64,000 bases of DNA from Epiperipatus broadwayi (GCA_028023455.1 JAQFVV010013320.1:1-64000); one strand, 5' to 3'. Counted from the stretch's first letter, positions 1 to 15,306 are shown. Program-made: numbers and translations. The notes: generated by a model from the sequence alone, not told the origin.

Positions 1-470
1 TTGTAGACATTGGGTATCTGGTTTATGGTGTGGGCTGTTAACAATTTTTCCATTGTCTGACCTTCTAGGAAACTATGATGTCAGGTCTGATCTCTGCTAT
101 TCTTGTCGGGTTAGTTGCTGTGTCTCTGATGAGCTGGTTTTGGGCAGTGTGTCGATCTGGCTCTTTACTTATTCTTAGTTTTTACCCGAGTTGGCTTTCC
201 AATTTTGGGCAGGTGGATGGTGTGGTCCCTGCTCATTGGACTAACATTGGGAGGCAGAGGTATTCAGAATGGTCTTGACATGGCTCGGCTGTGGTTCAAG
301 ACTTTATTGCTTGGTGAACTTGGGTCTTGGGCCTTTTCTGCCTGTTGTGGTGGTTGGAACAATGCTGGACTTCACCTATTCCAGCTGAAGCATTTGAGTG
401 CTTCACTTCAGGGCCTCAGAAGTGGGGACCATTGGGTGATGGTTAACTACCAATAACTAGGCCATGTAGA
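1..470. other. GC-richer unclassified segment at window edge
   Basis: This block is visibly richer in G and C than the rest of the window and has no microsatellite. Two overlapping short open frames (75-278 and 205-456, plus strand) are hydrophobic and tryptophan-rich but match no family I recognise, and the minus strand is full of stops. The composition changes sharply near 480. It may be the end of a repeat or retroelement that continues outside the window. I do not assign a function. Confidence 0.3.
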
Positions 471-2095
471 TCCATGTGCAGATATAATCTCTATTTAATT
501 TTTTATGGATGTAATTATTTTTGTTTATATGTGCATTTTACCTTGCTACTTTGAATCACTATGTAATTCTCAATTGTTTCTATCTGTAATTACTGCTGAA
601 TCTTTATTGACTTTTGAAAGCAAGATAATAGTATCAGATTTCTCACAAGAAGTATAATCCTATTTGAGAAAATAGCAGATATCCTCAGGTAATTAATACA
701 GTGCTTCTGTTGAAAATGCTGATCACATTTCAGTGTGAACACCAGATAGCTGGATAATCAGAAGAAACTTGCCAAGGGACATTGAATTGCTGCTGACAGA
801 CATATTGTCAAAAGTATATAATACTTGGAGCATGACAAGTGAGATACTAATGCAAAATAATCATAAGTATAATTACAATAGTCATGCATATAAAAGTTTA
901 CATAGCCTTAAATTTGGGCAGAAGTAAAAGATATAGTATCAGTTGATTCGTTTACCATGTGATTACTATTATAAGGTTTGTCTCTATGTAAATAGCAGTA
1001 AGAATAATCATAAAAGTTATAATAAAGTAGAAAGGAGGTACATTTGCAGGCAGAAATTTATCATGCCAGCATATCATAGAATACACCTGTACAGAAATGG
1101 TTGGTGACCAGTCCTAAAAATAGTCCTTTCAGTTTAAAAATGGACTTCATTAGAATGTTTCTCACTGCAAGAAGATAGTGAGCATCATAAATTTGAGAAG
1201 CAACAATATATTATTAATTATATAACCTCACTGAAATTTTGAAACTGAAGATGATGATTATGATAGGGCAATAGAAGACTATGTAGATAACATTTGTCCA
1301 GAAAATAATATCATTATTCAGGATATGTTAATGAAGGCTTTACTGCATTCAAGATGCCAAATTTCAATAATATCAGTGCAACTGTATGTTATATCTATTG
1401 AAGCAGACTTTGAAAAATATGCTATAATTTAGGTTCAAGTAGGTGTCTGAATAAATTCTTATAATAGTATCATTCAAGACTCTTTGATATTTTTGTATAT
1501 TGTTTATATAAAAAAATATACAAAGTTAATTCATTTAACAAATAGCTCAAATTTTATTTAAATATACAATAGAAAGACAATAATAATTTTAGAACAACTC
1601 TTACATTTACTATGCACTGCTAACTGCTAGGCCAACTAACCCTTGACAGCATTTGTTCTATTTTTTGTTCAAATTAAACAAAAAGTATAAATACATAAGT
1701 AGCATTATAACACAAATGGATATAATATATTGTTTATCTTATGGTTTGAACAAAAACTGTCTATATCATATCGATAAATAATATATTTATTTAACTTTTA
1801 AAAGACTGAAAGTGATAAGAGTATATTTCCTCCAATAAATAGTTAGACTAATTCTCAAATTATGTTGATTTTACTCAAGCTTAAATACATTTGGTTTCTA
1901 ATAAACACTATTGAAAACTAACAATAATAAGAGTTTCTTGACTAAGTGGCTAAAATATATAAGTACAAAAAAATAATATTTGTCTTATGTAAGATATATA
2001 TTAATCCCTAACGATATTTACATCCTAAAAAAGCTGGGCAAATGTGTATTCTAATGCAATTATTCAAAAGCCATTATAATTTCATATATATATAT
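471..2095. other. AT-rich stretch, no gene seen
   Basis: No open frame of useful length, RNA gene or recognisable transposon motif. On the minus strand 1603-1650 resembles a tRNA A box, but no B box follows, so it is not called. Confidence 0.5.
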
Positions 2096-2103
2096 AATTA
2101 AAA

Positions 2104-2366
2104 CAAGTCATAAATTCCATAGCTTGCTTTTAAGCTTGCATTTTATGAACACTAGATGGACCTTACCAATAGCTCTCTAATCAAGCTTTATTTTATAAGT
2201 GACGAAAGAAACCAATTGGTCTTGAGATAGGGATTTACAATTGAGATTTTGAATTCTTTCTCTTTCGGCACTTATAAAATAAAGCTTGATTAAAGAGCTA
2301 TTGGTAAGCTCCACCTAGTGATCATAAAATGCAAGCTTAAAAGCAAGTTAACAAATTTATGATGTG
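2104..2366. repeat. Foldback (MITE-like) inverted repeat, type 1
   Basis: Two arms of about 100 bp (2104-2210 and 2258-2366) are imperfect reverse complements around a ~48-bp spacer containing ACCAATTGGTCTTGAG. The arms share blocks such as AGCTATTGGTAAG and its complement, and AAAATAAAGCTTGAT and its complement. No coding capacity. The structure fits a non-autonomous foldback or MITE. A second partial copy lies at 2594-2713. Confidence 0.7.
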
Positions 2367-2593
2367 TTTAATTATTATATGTGTACCTTTGATGGCTTTT
2401 ATGATGCTATATTGCAGAGGCTATTACTATAAGGTGAAACTGAGCTGAATTCAGACCCATATAGCTATCTGGTTTGTAAGGCTGGATTTAAAGATATTTA
2501 CATGTCTGAAAAGTTCATGCTTCCAAATTGAGAGAAACATGTTTTATTAAGTTCTGACGTTTGAGTGTAGTTTCTAGAGTCCCAGCACTACAA

Positions 2594-2710
2594 TCTTGAA
2601 ACCAATTGATCTGGAGATAGGGATTTATGATCGAGATTTTGAATACTTTCTCTTTTGGTACTTATAAAATAAAGCTTGATTAGAGAGCTATTGGTAAGCT
2701 CCATCTAGTG

Positions 2711-2713
<3 letters not shown>
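2594..2713 (+). repeat. Partial copy of foldback type 1 (spacer plus right arm)
   Basis: Matches 2208-2325 (spacer and right arm) with scattered substitutions and ends at the same TAGTGATCATA. A (TA)n array begins exactly there. The left arm is absent. Confidence 0.65.

Positions 2714-2755
<42 letters not shown>
2711..2755. repeat. (TA)n microsatellite
   Basis: Uninterrupted TA dinucleotides that start in the ATCATA tail of the adjacent foldback copy. Confidence 0.95.
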
Positions 2756-4368
<1,613 letters not shown>

Positions 4369-4412
4369 GTATATATATATATGAGTCTATATATATATAT
4401 ATATATATATTT
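4369..4412. repeat. (TA)n microsatellite with ATGAGTC interruption
   Basis: Right flank of the palindromic element; two TA runs split by a short interruption. Confidence 0.9.
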
Positions 4413-4454
4413 AGAGAAAGAGAGAGAAGTATTAATTGTATATGTTTATTTGAT

Positions 4455-4495
4455 ATAGCTCTGATGATGACTGCAGGGCAGTTGAATCTGTAAGC
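4455..4495 (+). ncRNA. Hammerhead-ribozyme-like relic
   Basis: CTGATGA at 4461-4467 is followed by one extra T, then a 5-bp helix GACTG/CAGTT around loop CAGGG (one G-T pair), then GAATC where GAAAC is expected. This matches the CUGANGA, helix II and GAAA order of a hammerhead with a damaged second box. No PLE coding sequence is adjacent, so it may be the 3' tail of a lost element. Probably inactive. Confidence 0.45.
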
Positions 4496-5182
<687 letters not shown>

Positions 5183-5263
5183 TTTAAAAACAATTAAAAT
5201 TATTAATATAAAGATGGTATTAACAAACTTCATCTTACTAGAGGGAATAAAGCATCACAGAGA

Positions 5264-5323
5264 TTAAACTCTCCATACAGTAGAGCCACTCAGTGCAAGC
5301 CAGAGTAATGATCATGTGATATT
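5264..5323 (+). repeat. Partial copy of foldback type 2 family
   Basis: TAAACTCTCCATACAGTAG through GAGTAATGATCATGTGATAT matches 14725-14790 and the tails at 14979 and 15360. Defines the ATCATGTGATAT terminal signature of this family. Confidence 0.5.
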
Positions 5324-6575
5324 TAGTAAATAAAACATCCTTATACCAAAGAAAATTATTATAAGAAATAATTGTTCTTAGTTTTCCAATTCACCTATAC
5401 CTCAACATCATACTCTCAACAACTTTAGTTCTACACCTATCCATAATATATCATTCCTTTAAATATGTCCATAACACATTTTCCTTATGACAAGTCCTAT
5501 AGGCTTCAACCTTTCCTCATAGTTCTCTTTGTGATAAATTTTCTGCAGCTTATTTTTCAAAATTCCAGTCTCATGATAGGAAAATTTATCAACCTTAAAC
5601 TCATTATCTAGACTAAATCTTTGCTTTACTGAACTTTCACAAATCAAATAATTCTTAATCATAGGAATTTTTACTCTTTCTATCTAAAAATTTTGTAATG
5701 AACACAATCTTTGCATTAATTTTGACAGAGTTATTGAACTAAAAATTGTTATTTTTATTAACCTGCAGTTTTAAATAATCTACAGTATATCTTAATAATA
5801 TGTCACTAATCGTGAAATTTGTTACTTCAAAATTATAATTTTTATATCCCTTATTTCTATTTCATCAATATTACTTTAACTGACAACTATTTCTCAGCTA
5901 TCTAATTTTTAAAATGCTGTGTCTTTAATTTCAATATTTTTTTTTTTATTTTAAAAGTATTTTCTATTTCACTTTTCATTTCTAAAAAAAGAATTTGAAG
6001 AGAATACTTTATTTTAACCTTACAATTTTTGATTTGTTTTTTTAAAACTTTGTTGTCATTTCTTATTTGTTGCTATAAATTCTGATATTCTTTTCACAAT
6101 TTCATGAATCTTACCATATCTTTTTAGCCTTGAGTGTCATTTTTTCTCTGGACTCTTGATACTTGATTTTTAAAGCCTGAGTGTCATTTTTAGTGTGCTC
6201 CCTCAAGCCTACAGTTTCAGATTGATATTTATTTAATTCTCTACAAATAGTATTAATTTATATAGTCAGATTCTTATAACTAGCATATATCTAATTTAGG
6301 GTTTAAACTTTTAGAATCAACATCTAATTTGGATTTATGTTAGCTTTTAACATTTTAGAGTTAGTATAAACCTTAGTTTTGAGAGCTTCAATGTATATTA
6401 ATTGGTATTGAATTTGGCAACTATCTTTGCTTCTAAACTTGTTTACCATGGTTTGAAATATCTACATAACCTCAAAGCTATTAAAGCTAGACTACATGAC
6501 ATATCTAGAATAATATAAACTATGTTAACATAACTCAAAAACTCAAAAAAAAAAAAAACAATTTAAAATTTGGGA
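5324..6575. other. AT-rich stretch, no gene seen
   Basis: A minus-strand 67-codon frame at 5459-5662 has no recognisable feature. Otherwise pyrimidine-rich and AT-rich sequence without motifs. Confidence 0.45.
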
Positions 6576-6862
6576 ATACTATCATCAGATTTTCAATTAT
6601 ATGGATGGCTGATGAATTGGGGTTTGGAATAGATTGAAACATGTCCATTGAAGTTTAATGGTTTACTATTTTAATATAAACTGAGCACTGACCGTATATA
6701 TGTATGGGAGATGATAATCTGGACCAAATGATGAGTGCAGGTTCAGCATAAAATACATATATTGTTGATTATTTCTTTGCTGCATGTGTGTGGTCATGTG
6801 TATCAGCAGAATGAAATAGTATAGATGGTTGAAGTGGCTAGAAAGTCTGAGTTCAAATCCCC
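6576..6862 (+). repeat. SINE-like dispersed repeat, copy 1
   Basis: Homologous with 57781-58136 (direct) and 57255-57700 (inverted). Shared blocks include ATCATCAGATTTTCAAT, TGTCCATT, ATAAACTGAGCA, GAGATGATAATCT, ACATGTGTGTGG-like and CTGAGTTCAAATCCCC. The last resembles a pol III B box (GGTTCRANNCC), and TGGTTGAAGTGGC just upstream is a weak A-box candidate at too short a spacing. A 101-codon minus-strand frame here is not conserved in the other copies and is not treated as a gene. Confidence 0.6.
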
Positions 6863-8093
6863 TATATTTAAATATTACCCTAATAGATTTATCTAAAAGT
6901 AGTTGTCTGCAGTTTCTTAGATCTTTTGGCATTGTTTGTAGAAGAAAAATAATTTCAAGAAACACATGCACTCATTTACTTTCATCTACTCCTGGAGGGG
7001 GTTTTTTGTAGTGAGAAATCTATTGCAAGGTACATTATCAAGCATTGGCAAAAAATGTATGTGCCAATCAAAATATTATTCCACCATTATATACTGGCAC
7101 AAATCACATGAATTCTTATTGAATCATATAAAATATAAATACATAAAATTAAAAATATAAAAATAAACTTATTAAGGTCATCCACATTTATGTGCCAAAT
7201 TGTAACAGAACATAATGGAGAAAGAGGGATTTTTCTTAATTAATAAGCATAGAGAGTGAGAAATGGAAAGACTCTGGTATGCTTAATGAATTTGGGCAAG
7301 CCAAATTGTAATGGTATGTGAGAAAAAATGTAGGATGTGGATGATTTCTTAAACTAGTTATACAAATATAAATTAACTATATAAAATTTAGCATTAATGG
7401 TGAAAATAGATCCAAAAAAGGGATTGATTTATTACATAATGATGGAGACACTGTACTGTTAATTGTGGTTAGCACTCAATAATACATAAATTCTTCATCA
7501 TCATAATACCCATAGATTAAATGCCAGAAAAATTATATTGATACATTTAATTAATGTGCCAAATAAATGTATATATAACTGCTCTGTTACATTTGGATGA
7601 CCAGGAGTGGCTAGGTAATATTATCTGGTATCTAAGCTGTCTGTTACAATATATCCACTGTTATTATAAAATATATATAAATGATTTTAACTGGTCTAAT
7701 GTTATTAAAAATCAGACACAAGTCATGTGACCTATATATCTTACCAATATGTAATATATAAAGAGCCTGATAATGTCTAAATTTAAACATGTATATATTT
7801 GGCTTGTGTCAAAATTTGTTACTATTTTCAAATGAATAGACAGAAACTTAGTGTTCATACTAGAGAAGTGAAACAACTCTTGTATTGCATTCTATGCCTA
7901 AAGATGTTGCATTTTTAAATTTGTGATATATATTGTAATTTTATTACATATAATATTTAGGTACTCTTTAGTATTCACTCATTCTGTCTCACAAAATGTT
8001 TTTAATATTTATTAAAGCATAAAAAGATGTATATCTTTAAATATAAATTTATATAGAACTAATAATATGCAATAAATGAATTACTAAACTTCT
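6863..8093. other. AT-rich stretch, no gene seen
   Basis: No long frame, RNA gene or transposon motif identified. Confidence 0.5.
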
Positions 8094-8209
8094 AAAACAC
8101 TATATATATATCTGTATTTTTATATTGGACTATTTCCATCATCTAATATGTGTGTTGAATGTCTTTAGAAAAGTTTAATTTTTTAGTTAAATATTCCAAA
8201 TGCATTCAA

Positions 8210-8358
8210 CTGTTAGTAATATCACAGAAAACAGGTTAGTATATGCACCAACTGTTAGTAATATCACAGCAAACAAATGTTAATAATATCACAGCAAACA
8301 GGTTAGTATATGCACTAACTGTTAGTAATATCACAGCAAACAGGTTAGTATATGCACA
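8210..8358 (-). repeat. ~42-bp tandem units in PLE1 left arm
   Basis: Four imperfect units built on AACTGTTAGTAATATCACAG plus CAAACAGGTTAGTATATGCA. One unit has an internal deletion. The right arm carries two units (about 9796-9878). The unit supplies the outer strand of the hammerhead stem I (CAGCAA). Confidence 0.85.
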
Positions 8359-8403
8359 ACGTTTCGAGAGGTATTTTTCTCCCCTCTTCTCCAGGTGTTG
8401 CTG
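8335..8403 (-). ncRNA. Hammerhead-ribozyme-like motif, PLE1 left arm
   Basis: On the minus strand: stem I CAGCAA and CAC, box CTGGAGA (8394-8388; CUGAAGA in the right arm, so A6 is mutated), one extra A, helix II, then CGAAACGTT. Helix III would be the self-complementary ACGU, as expected of minimal type I hammerheads acting as dimers. Core substitution makes this copy probably inactive. Confidence 0.5.
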
Positions 8404-8423
8404 GCCTGACCAGTGACAGTACT

Positions 8424-8505
8424 AGCATGGGATTCGAACCTGGGTCCTTAGATTCTTGATTATTGAAATTTAAGGTAACGCTCTAACCAACTGAGCCATC
8501 CTGCC
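8424..8505 (-). promoter_or_regulatory. tRNA-like pol III promoter region, PLE1 left arm
   Basis: On the minus strand an A box TGGCTCAGTTGG (8498-8487) and a perfect B box GGTTCGAATCC (8440-8430) lie at tRNA-like spacing. The sequence matches the plus-strand copy at 9646-9727. Confidence 0.7.
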
Positions 8506-8536
8506 AAAGGCAACAGTATGTAGTAATTTCATATAC

Positions 8537-8797
8537 TTATCTATGAGGTTCCTCCTGATTTCTCCACTTTTTCCTCAGAGCAAAGTTGATTAGTGATTTC
8601 CATACATTATGTATAGTCACACTAGGTTGGCTTATGGGATTTTTTGCCATTGTCATGTGAGCAGCTTCTTTAAATTTTCTTCTTTGTACCTTTTCTTCTT
8701 TATCCAATATTTTTGTATTTTCCCAATTGAACGTATGTTCATTGGTCCATACATGGTCTGCTACCTTAGACACATCTGTTTTCTCTCTTCTAATCAT
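8537..8797 (-). pseudogene. PLE1 C-terminal coding fragment in the inverted arm
   Basis: An 86-codon minus-strand frame covering the end of the PLE protein: the post-GIY-YIG region (MIRREKTDVSK, ADHVWTNEHTFNWENT) and a tail reading NPISQPSVTIHNVWKS to NQEEPHR and stop. It keeps six A's at the MAK codons where the right arm has seven, so this arm preserves the likely original C-terminus. It has no upstream coding part and is a fragment, not a gene. Confidence 0.75.
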
Positions 8798-8810
8798 CAG
8801 TTTATGTTCT

Positions 8811-9529
8811 TAGATGTTCTTGTAACAAGACTCCCTCATGGCAAAATCAAAACTACAGTTTACCGAAAACCTACACATACAGGAAAATACCTAGCCTATA
8901 CATCTAATCACACCAGAAACACAAAACATGGAGTTATACTATCACTGTGGAACAGAGCAAAAGAAGTTTGTTCAAAAACTGGTGATTTGGAAAAAGAAAA
9001 GATCTATATAGAACAAACTCTTAAGAAAAATGGTTATCCATCAGCTGTTATTAAGAAAACATTAAACAGACAACTTAAAGAACCATCAAGAGAAAAGACA
9101 ATTATTGGTACTGTAGTGTATCCATACATTCCAAAAATAGCAGACAAATTAAGGAAAATCTGCAATCAGTATAACATCAGAACAGTTTTTCAGAGCCATA
9201 CCACACTACGAGGAATTCTAACATCTACAAAGCCTAAACTTGAAATGCTGCAAAGAAAAAACTGCATCTATGAAATACCATGTGAATGTGGAAGAACATA
9301 TATTGGTGAGACCAGCCGTCCCATTCAAAAGCGCTTGCAAGAACATAAACTGATGATTAGAAGAGAGAAAACAGATGTGTCTAAGTTAGCAGACCATGTA
9401 TGGACCAATGAACATACGTTCAATTGGGAAAATACAAAAATATTGGATAAAGAAGAAAAGGTACAAAGAAGAAAATTTAAAGAAGCTGCTCACATGACAA
9501 TGGCAAAAAAATCCCATAAGCCAACCTAG
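8811..9529 (+). pseudogene. PLE1 protein fragment: RT thumb region and GIY-YIG endonuclease
   Basis: The frame is open from the junction with the inverted arm. It starts with FLDVLVTR, then VYRKPTHTGKYLAYTSNH, a block conserved just after the RT palm in Penelope-like proteins. The GIY-YIG nuclease follows near the C-terminus: CIYEIPCECGRTYIGE with the second arginine-containing block SRPIQKRLQEHK. The RT catalytic palm (YxDD) is absent because the element is 5'-truncated at about 8811. A +1 A at the seven-A run near 9505 replaces the C-terminus with KSHKPT. Codons upstream of 8811 in the same frame (from 8609) are antisense of the other arm and not genuine protein. Confidence 0.85.
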
Positions 9530-9645
9530 TGTGACTATACATAATGTATGGAAATCACTAATCAACTTTGCTCTGAGAAAAAAGTGGAGAAATCAGGAGG
9601 AACCTCATAGATAAGTATATGAAATTACTACATACTGTTGCCTTT

Positions 9646-9727
9646 GGCAGGATGGCTCAGTTGGTTAGAGCGTTACCTTAAATTTCAATAATCAAGAATC
9701 TAAGGACCCAGGTTCGAATCCCATGCT
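9646..9727 (+). promoter_or_regulatory. tRNA-like pol III promoter region, PLE1 right arm
   Basis: A box TGGCTCAGTTGG (9653-9664) lies within an intact D-arm (GCTC, AGTTGGTTA, GAGC). An anticodon-like stem CCTTA/TAAGG encloses a 20-nt loop, and the B box GGTTCGAATCC (9711-9721) is perfect. T-stem pairing holds for only two pairs and no acceptor stem forms, so it is a tRNA-derived promoter and not a working tRNA. It lies between the PLE coding end and the hammerhead-like motif. Confidence 0.75.
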
Positions 9728-9747
9728 AGTACTGTCACTGGTCAGGC

Positions 9748-9818
9748 CAGCAACACCTGAAGAAGAGGGGGAGAAAAATACCTCTCGAAACGTTGTGCAT
9801 ATACTAACCTGTTTGCTG
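9748..9818 (+). ncRNA. Hammerhead-ribozyme-like motif, PLE1 right arm
   Basis: Stem I: CAGCAA (9748-9753) pairs with TTGCTG (9813-9818), and CAC (9754-9756) with GTG (9795-9797). Box CTGAAGA (9757-9763) fits CUGANGA, followed by one extra A. Helix II GAGGGG/CCTCTC (9765-9770 with 9781-9786, one G-T pair) has a 10-nt loop. GAAA (9787-9790) and CGTT follow, with predicted cleavage after 9794. Helix III would be intermolecular ACGU. Hammerheads are known in Penelope-like terminal repeats. The extra base before helix II departs from the strict consensus, so activity is uncertain. Confidence 0.65.
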
Positions 9819-10038
9819 TGATATTACTAACAGTTGGTGCATATACTAACCTGTTTGCTGTGATATTACTAACAGTTGAATGCATTTGGAATATTTAACT
9901 AAAAAATTAAACTTTTCTAAAGACATTCAACACACATATTAGATGATGGAAATAGTCCAATATAAAAATACAGCTAGAACACCATCATCACAAACCTTCA
10001 GAAAAACACTATATATATATATATGTATTTATATATAA

Positions 10039-11419
<1,381 letters not shown>

Positions 11420-11460
11420 TTAACAGTTTTGACTGTCCTGCAGTCATCATCAGATCGGCA
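11420..11460 (-). ncRNA. Hammerhead-ribozyme-like relic
   Basis: On the minus strand: CTGATGA (11453-11447), one extra T, a perfect 5-bp helix GACTG/CAGTC around loop CAGGA, then AAAAC where GAAAC is expected (G12 lost). Nearly the same as 4461-4483, so both come from one family. Probably inactive. Confidence 0.5.
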
Positions 11461-12002
11461 ATATTTAAAAGTTGTAAATAGTATATGTAAGAGTAGAAAT
11501 CAATACATAGGAAAAGAAGTAGAAAATTATATTATCCAAAAATATTATAAATAATAATTATATATGAGGCAAATTATTTTTATAGTAATATATTAATAAG
11601 TATTCAGAAGTATTGTATAGAAATTGAGGAACAGAGTTTTCATTAGTAAATTATATTTTTTTTTTTAAAAAAAGCTGTATAAAATTATATGCATTATAAC
11701 CCTAGCTAGTAATTCCAGTCAGATTTTGATATAAACAATTCACAGATATTATGTTAAACCTAATCTTTTGTAAACATTAATATATGTTAAATATTAATCT
11801 ATTATTATTATGTATGTTTTGAATTACTTCTGCGTAAAATATTCAGACTTCTATTTTTGGAAAAGATCTTTTATGAATTCAAATCAATACTATTAGCTTA
11901 AATTTTTCCCATCTCTTTTTTTGCAAATAATTGATGAATATATAAAACAAAGTAGTTAACAGATCTTAATCTTATAAAAGATAATTTGGTAATAATATTA
12001 TA
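11461..12002. other. AT-rich stretch, nothing seen
   Basis: No signal apart from short T and A runs. Confidence 0.5.
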
Positions 12003-13560
<1,558 letters not shown>

Positions 13561-14717
13561 AGTGACACATTTTTTTATTGGAGAACATTTTGTCAAGTGA
13601 ATTAATGGTGAACTTTAACAATTGTTACAATATCATAGATTAATGCAGAATGAGAAATTAAGCTTAAATTTAGAAAAAAAAAGCACTTTTTGATTTATCA
13701 TGAATGCTTCTTTTGGGTACTAGTGTTTAATGTTAGCAGTTGCTTAAAGCTGTTTTTTTTCTTCAAATAAATCTTAGCCGTATCTATAATATATATCTTT
13801 TCAAGTATTTTTTATTAATATGAATCTTTCACACATTTTCTAAGAAACTCTAATAACAACATAGGTGTTGACTTTTTCCAGTTTTTTAATATATATTTAA
13901 TACTAAGATTCACATATTTATCTTTCATGCCAAATTTTTGCTACAGAGACTTTATTAATATAATTGTGAATAGTTAAGTTATTATGTTTTGAGCTTTAAA
14001 TTTTTAAATTTTTTGAAACTATTTTTGGATCCTTTTTTAGTTTAAAGCACTGAAGTTTCTTAATATCTATTGTTTTTTATACAACATAAATATTAGTGAA
14101 TTGATGTAAAAAGTGTTGGTTGCTATTCTATTCTATTGATCTATTTGTCATTTTTTCAATAATGGGTTTGGTTTATAATTACCCAACTAATGGGAATGTA
14201 ATCAACCCTTTTGACTATGTTTATTTTTATTTTTTATAAACTCTCTTCATTGATTTTTCTTGCATGATCTAGATATTTTTTAAGTTTGTGAGGAGTTTTC
14301 CATTTTTTGTTAACTCTTTCTGGGTCAACAATTTTGTTTCATTCACTAGTAGCAATTTGAATTATAGTTCAACACTTTATTTTACTATTAAATCTTATTC
14401 TATATTATAAATCAATAAATTGTATTCCGTTTATTAGAAATATGAGTTTCCAAATGAATCATTTTTAAAAACATATTTTAATTTTGAAAATATAGAATAA
14501 ATAATATAATGAAATACATAAGGAGAACATTAACTTTCTCCATATTGGGAAATTACCATTATGTCAGTAAAAAGATAAATTCATGAAATATTGGGTAATT
14601 AGATTTTATTTCTATAGCCTAAATAAATTATTATTAAGTCATCATAAAGTTAAGAAATTCTGTTATGAAAGTTAAAACAGCAATTATAATTATTAACATA
14701 TCACAAAATTGTTATAA
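13561..14717. other. AT-rich stretch, no gene seen
   Basis: T-rich sequence with no open frame or motif of note. Confidence 0.5.
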
Positions 14718-14930
14718 ACAGGCAAAAACTCCCCATATAGTAGTTCCATCTTGTGCTAACCAGAGTAATCAATGGATGTCTTAAGGCTTGTGCATAAAAT
14801 CCCTAACTAGTGCCTAATATTGGATGAGTAGGCACTGGATAGGGATTTTAAGCACAAGCCTTCTGGCATCCATTGATTACTCCGGTTAGCACAAGATGGA
14901 ACTACTACATGGAGTTTTTTGCCTGTTTAA
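14718..14930. repeat. Foldback (MITE-like) inverted repeat, type 2
   Basis: Arms of about 95-100 bp with high complementarity: AACAGGCAAAAACTCC to TAACCAGAGTAATCAATGG on the left, CCATTGATTACTCCGGTTA to TTTTTTGCCTGTTT on the right. Centre near 14822. No coding sequence. Related partial copies occur at 5264-5323 and 15307-15360. Confidence 0.8.
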
Positions 14931-14937
14931 TAACATT

Positions 14938-14979
14938 TATGTGCTAACATGAGATGGTAATCATGTGATATTAAAATTG
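14938..14979 (+). repeat. Tail fragment of foldback type 2 family
   Basis: TATGTGCTAACATGAGATGG and TAATCATGTGATAT match the tails at 15330-15360 and 5300-5323. Confidence 0.5.
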
Positions 14980-15166
14980 TTATAATAGGCTGAATTGAAG
15001 ACTATTGTGATCAATGTTTCATTTTTATTGTTATCATAAATTTAACTTTATATTTTAAAAAGAAAACATTAAACAATAATCTAAAGTTAATTACTAAAAA
15101 TGTTTTTAGCATATAAAATTGATTTACCCGCTGACAAAGAAGCTGCAAAAATCAAAAACAATTAAA

Positions 15167-15210
15167 TGGGCCAAGCACTTTCGAGGTTTTCCCTCATATT
15201 CATGGCCAAC
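15167..15210 (-). ncRNA. Hammerhead-ribozyme-like motif
   Basis: On the minus strand: GGCC strand of stem I, box ATGAATA plus one extra T (CUGANGA-like, positions 3 and 8 changed), perfect helix II GAGG/CCTC with loop GAAAA, GAAA, short helix III AG/CT with loop TG, U at the cleavage site, then GGCC, which pairs with the first GGCC. Folding is good but box 1 is damaged. No element coding region lies next to it. Confidence 0.5.
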
Positions 15211-15306
15211 ATAAGTTAAAATGTTTTTGTAATAATTAATATACAAATCCTTTTTTTAAAATAGTCATAAATATTTTAATAAACTAACAAAATATATAAT
15301 TTTGTA

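Larger units (their letters stand above)
8112..8811 (-). repeat. PLE1 left inverted arm
   Basis: Reverse complement of 9339-9973. It begins CTGTATTTTTATATTGG and ends in the EHK codons of the GIY-YIG domain. It is about 65 bp longer than the right arm because it holds four rather than two ~42-bp tandem units. It contains a tRNA-like region, a hammerhead-like motif and the C-terminal coding end, all on the minus strand. Confidence 0.9.
9339..9973 (+). repeat. PLE1 right arm (3' terminal repeat)
   Basis: Plus-strand 3' end of the element; reverse complement at 8112-8811. Order: end of coding region, tRNA-like region, hammerhead-like motif, two 42-bp units, AT-rich end ATATAAAAATACAG. Confidence 0.9.
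8094..10020 (+). mobile_element. PLE1: Penelope-like element with inverted 3'-end arms
   Basis: A plus-strand Penelope-like 3' half (coding 8811-9529, then non-coding terminus to 9973) is preceded head-on by an inverted copy of its own 3' end (8112-8811). Both ends are flanked by AAAACACTATATATATAT (8094-8111 and 10003-10020), a likely target-site duplication into a TA-rich site. A 28-bp segment at 9974-10001 separates the right arm from the duplication. Inverted partial copies at the 5' side are a known arrangement for Penelope-like elements. The RT palm is missing, so the copy cannot move by itself. The arms are nearly identical, which implies a fairly recent insertion. Confidence 0.85.

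Noticed and set aside
75-456. Overlapping ORFs in the first 470 bp
   Set aside because: Short, hydrophobic, no family resemblance; kept only as part of an unclassified segment.
1603-1650. A-box-like sequence on the minus strand (TTGGCCTAGCAGTTAGC)
   Set aside because: No B box within tRNA-like distance.
6666-6971. 101-codon minus-strand ORF
   Set aside because: Lies largely in the SINE-like repeat; the frame is not kept in the copies near 57.5-58.1 kb.
8210-8358. Repeat-spacer pattern suggestive of CRISPR
   Set aside because: Units are contiguous tandem repeats within a eukaryotic retroelement arm; no spacers, no cas genes.
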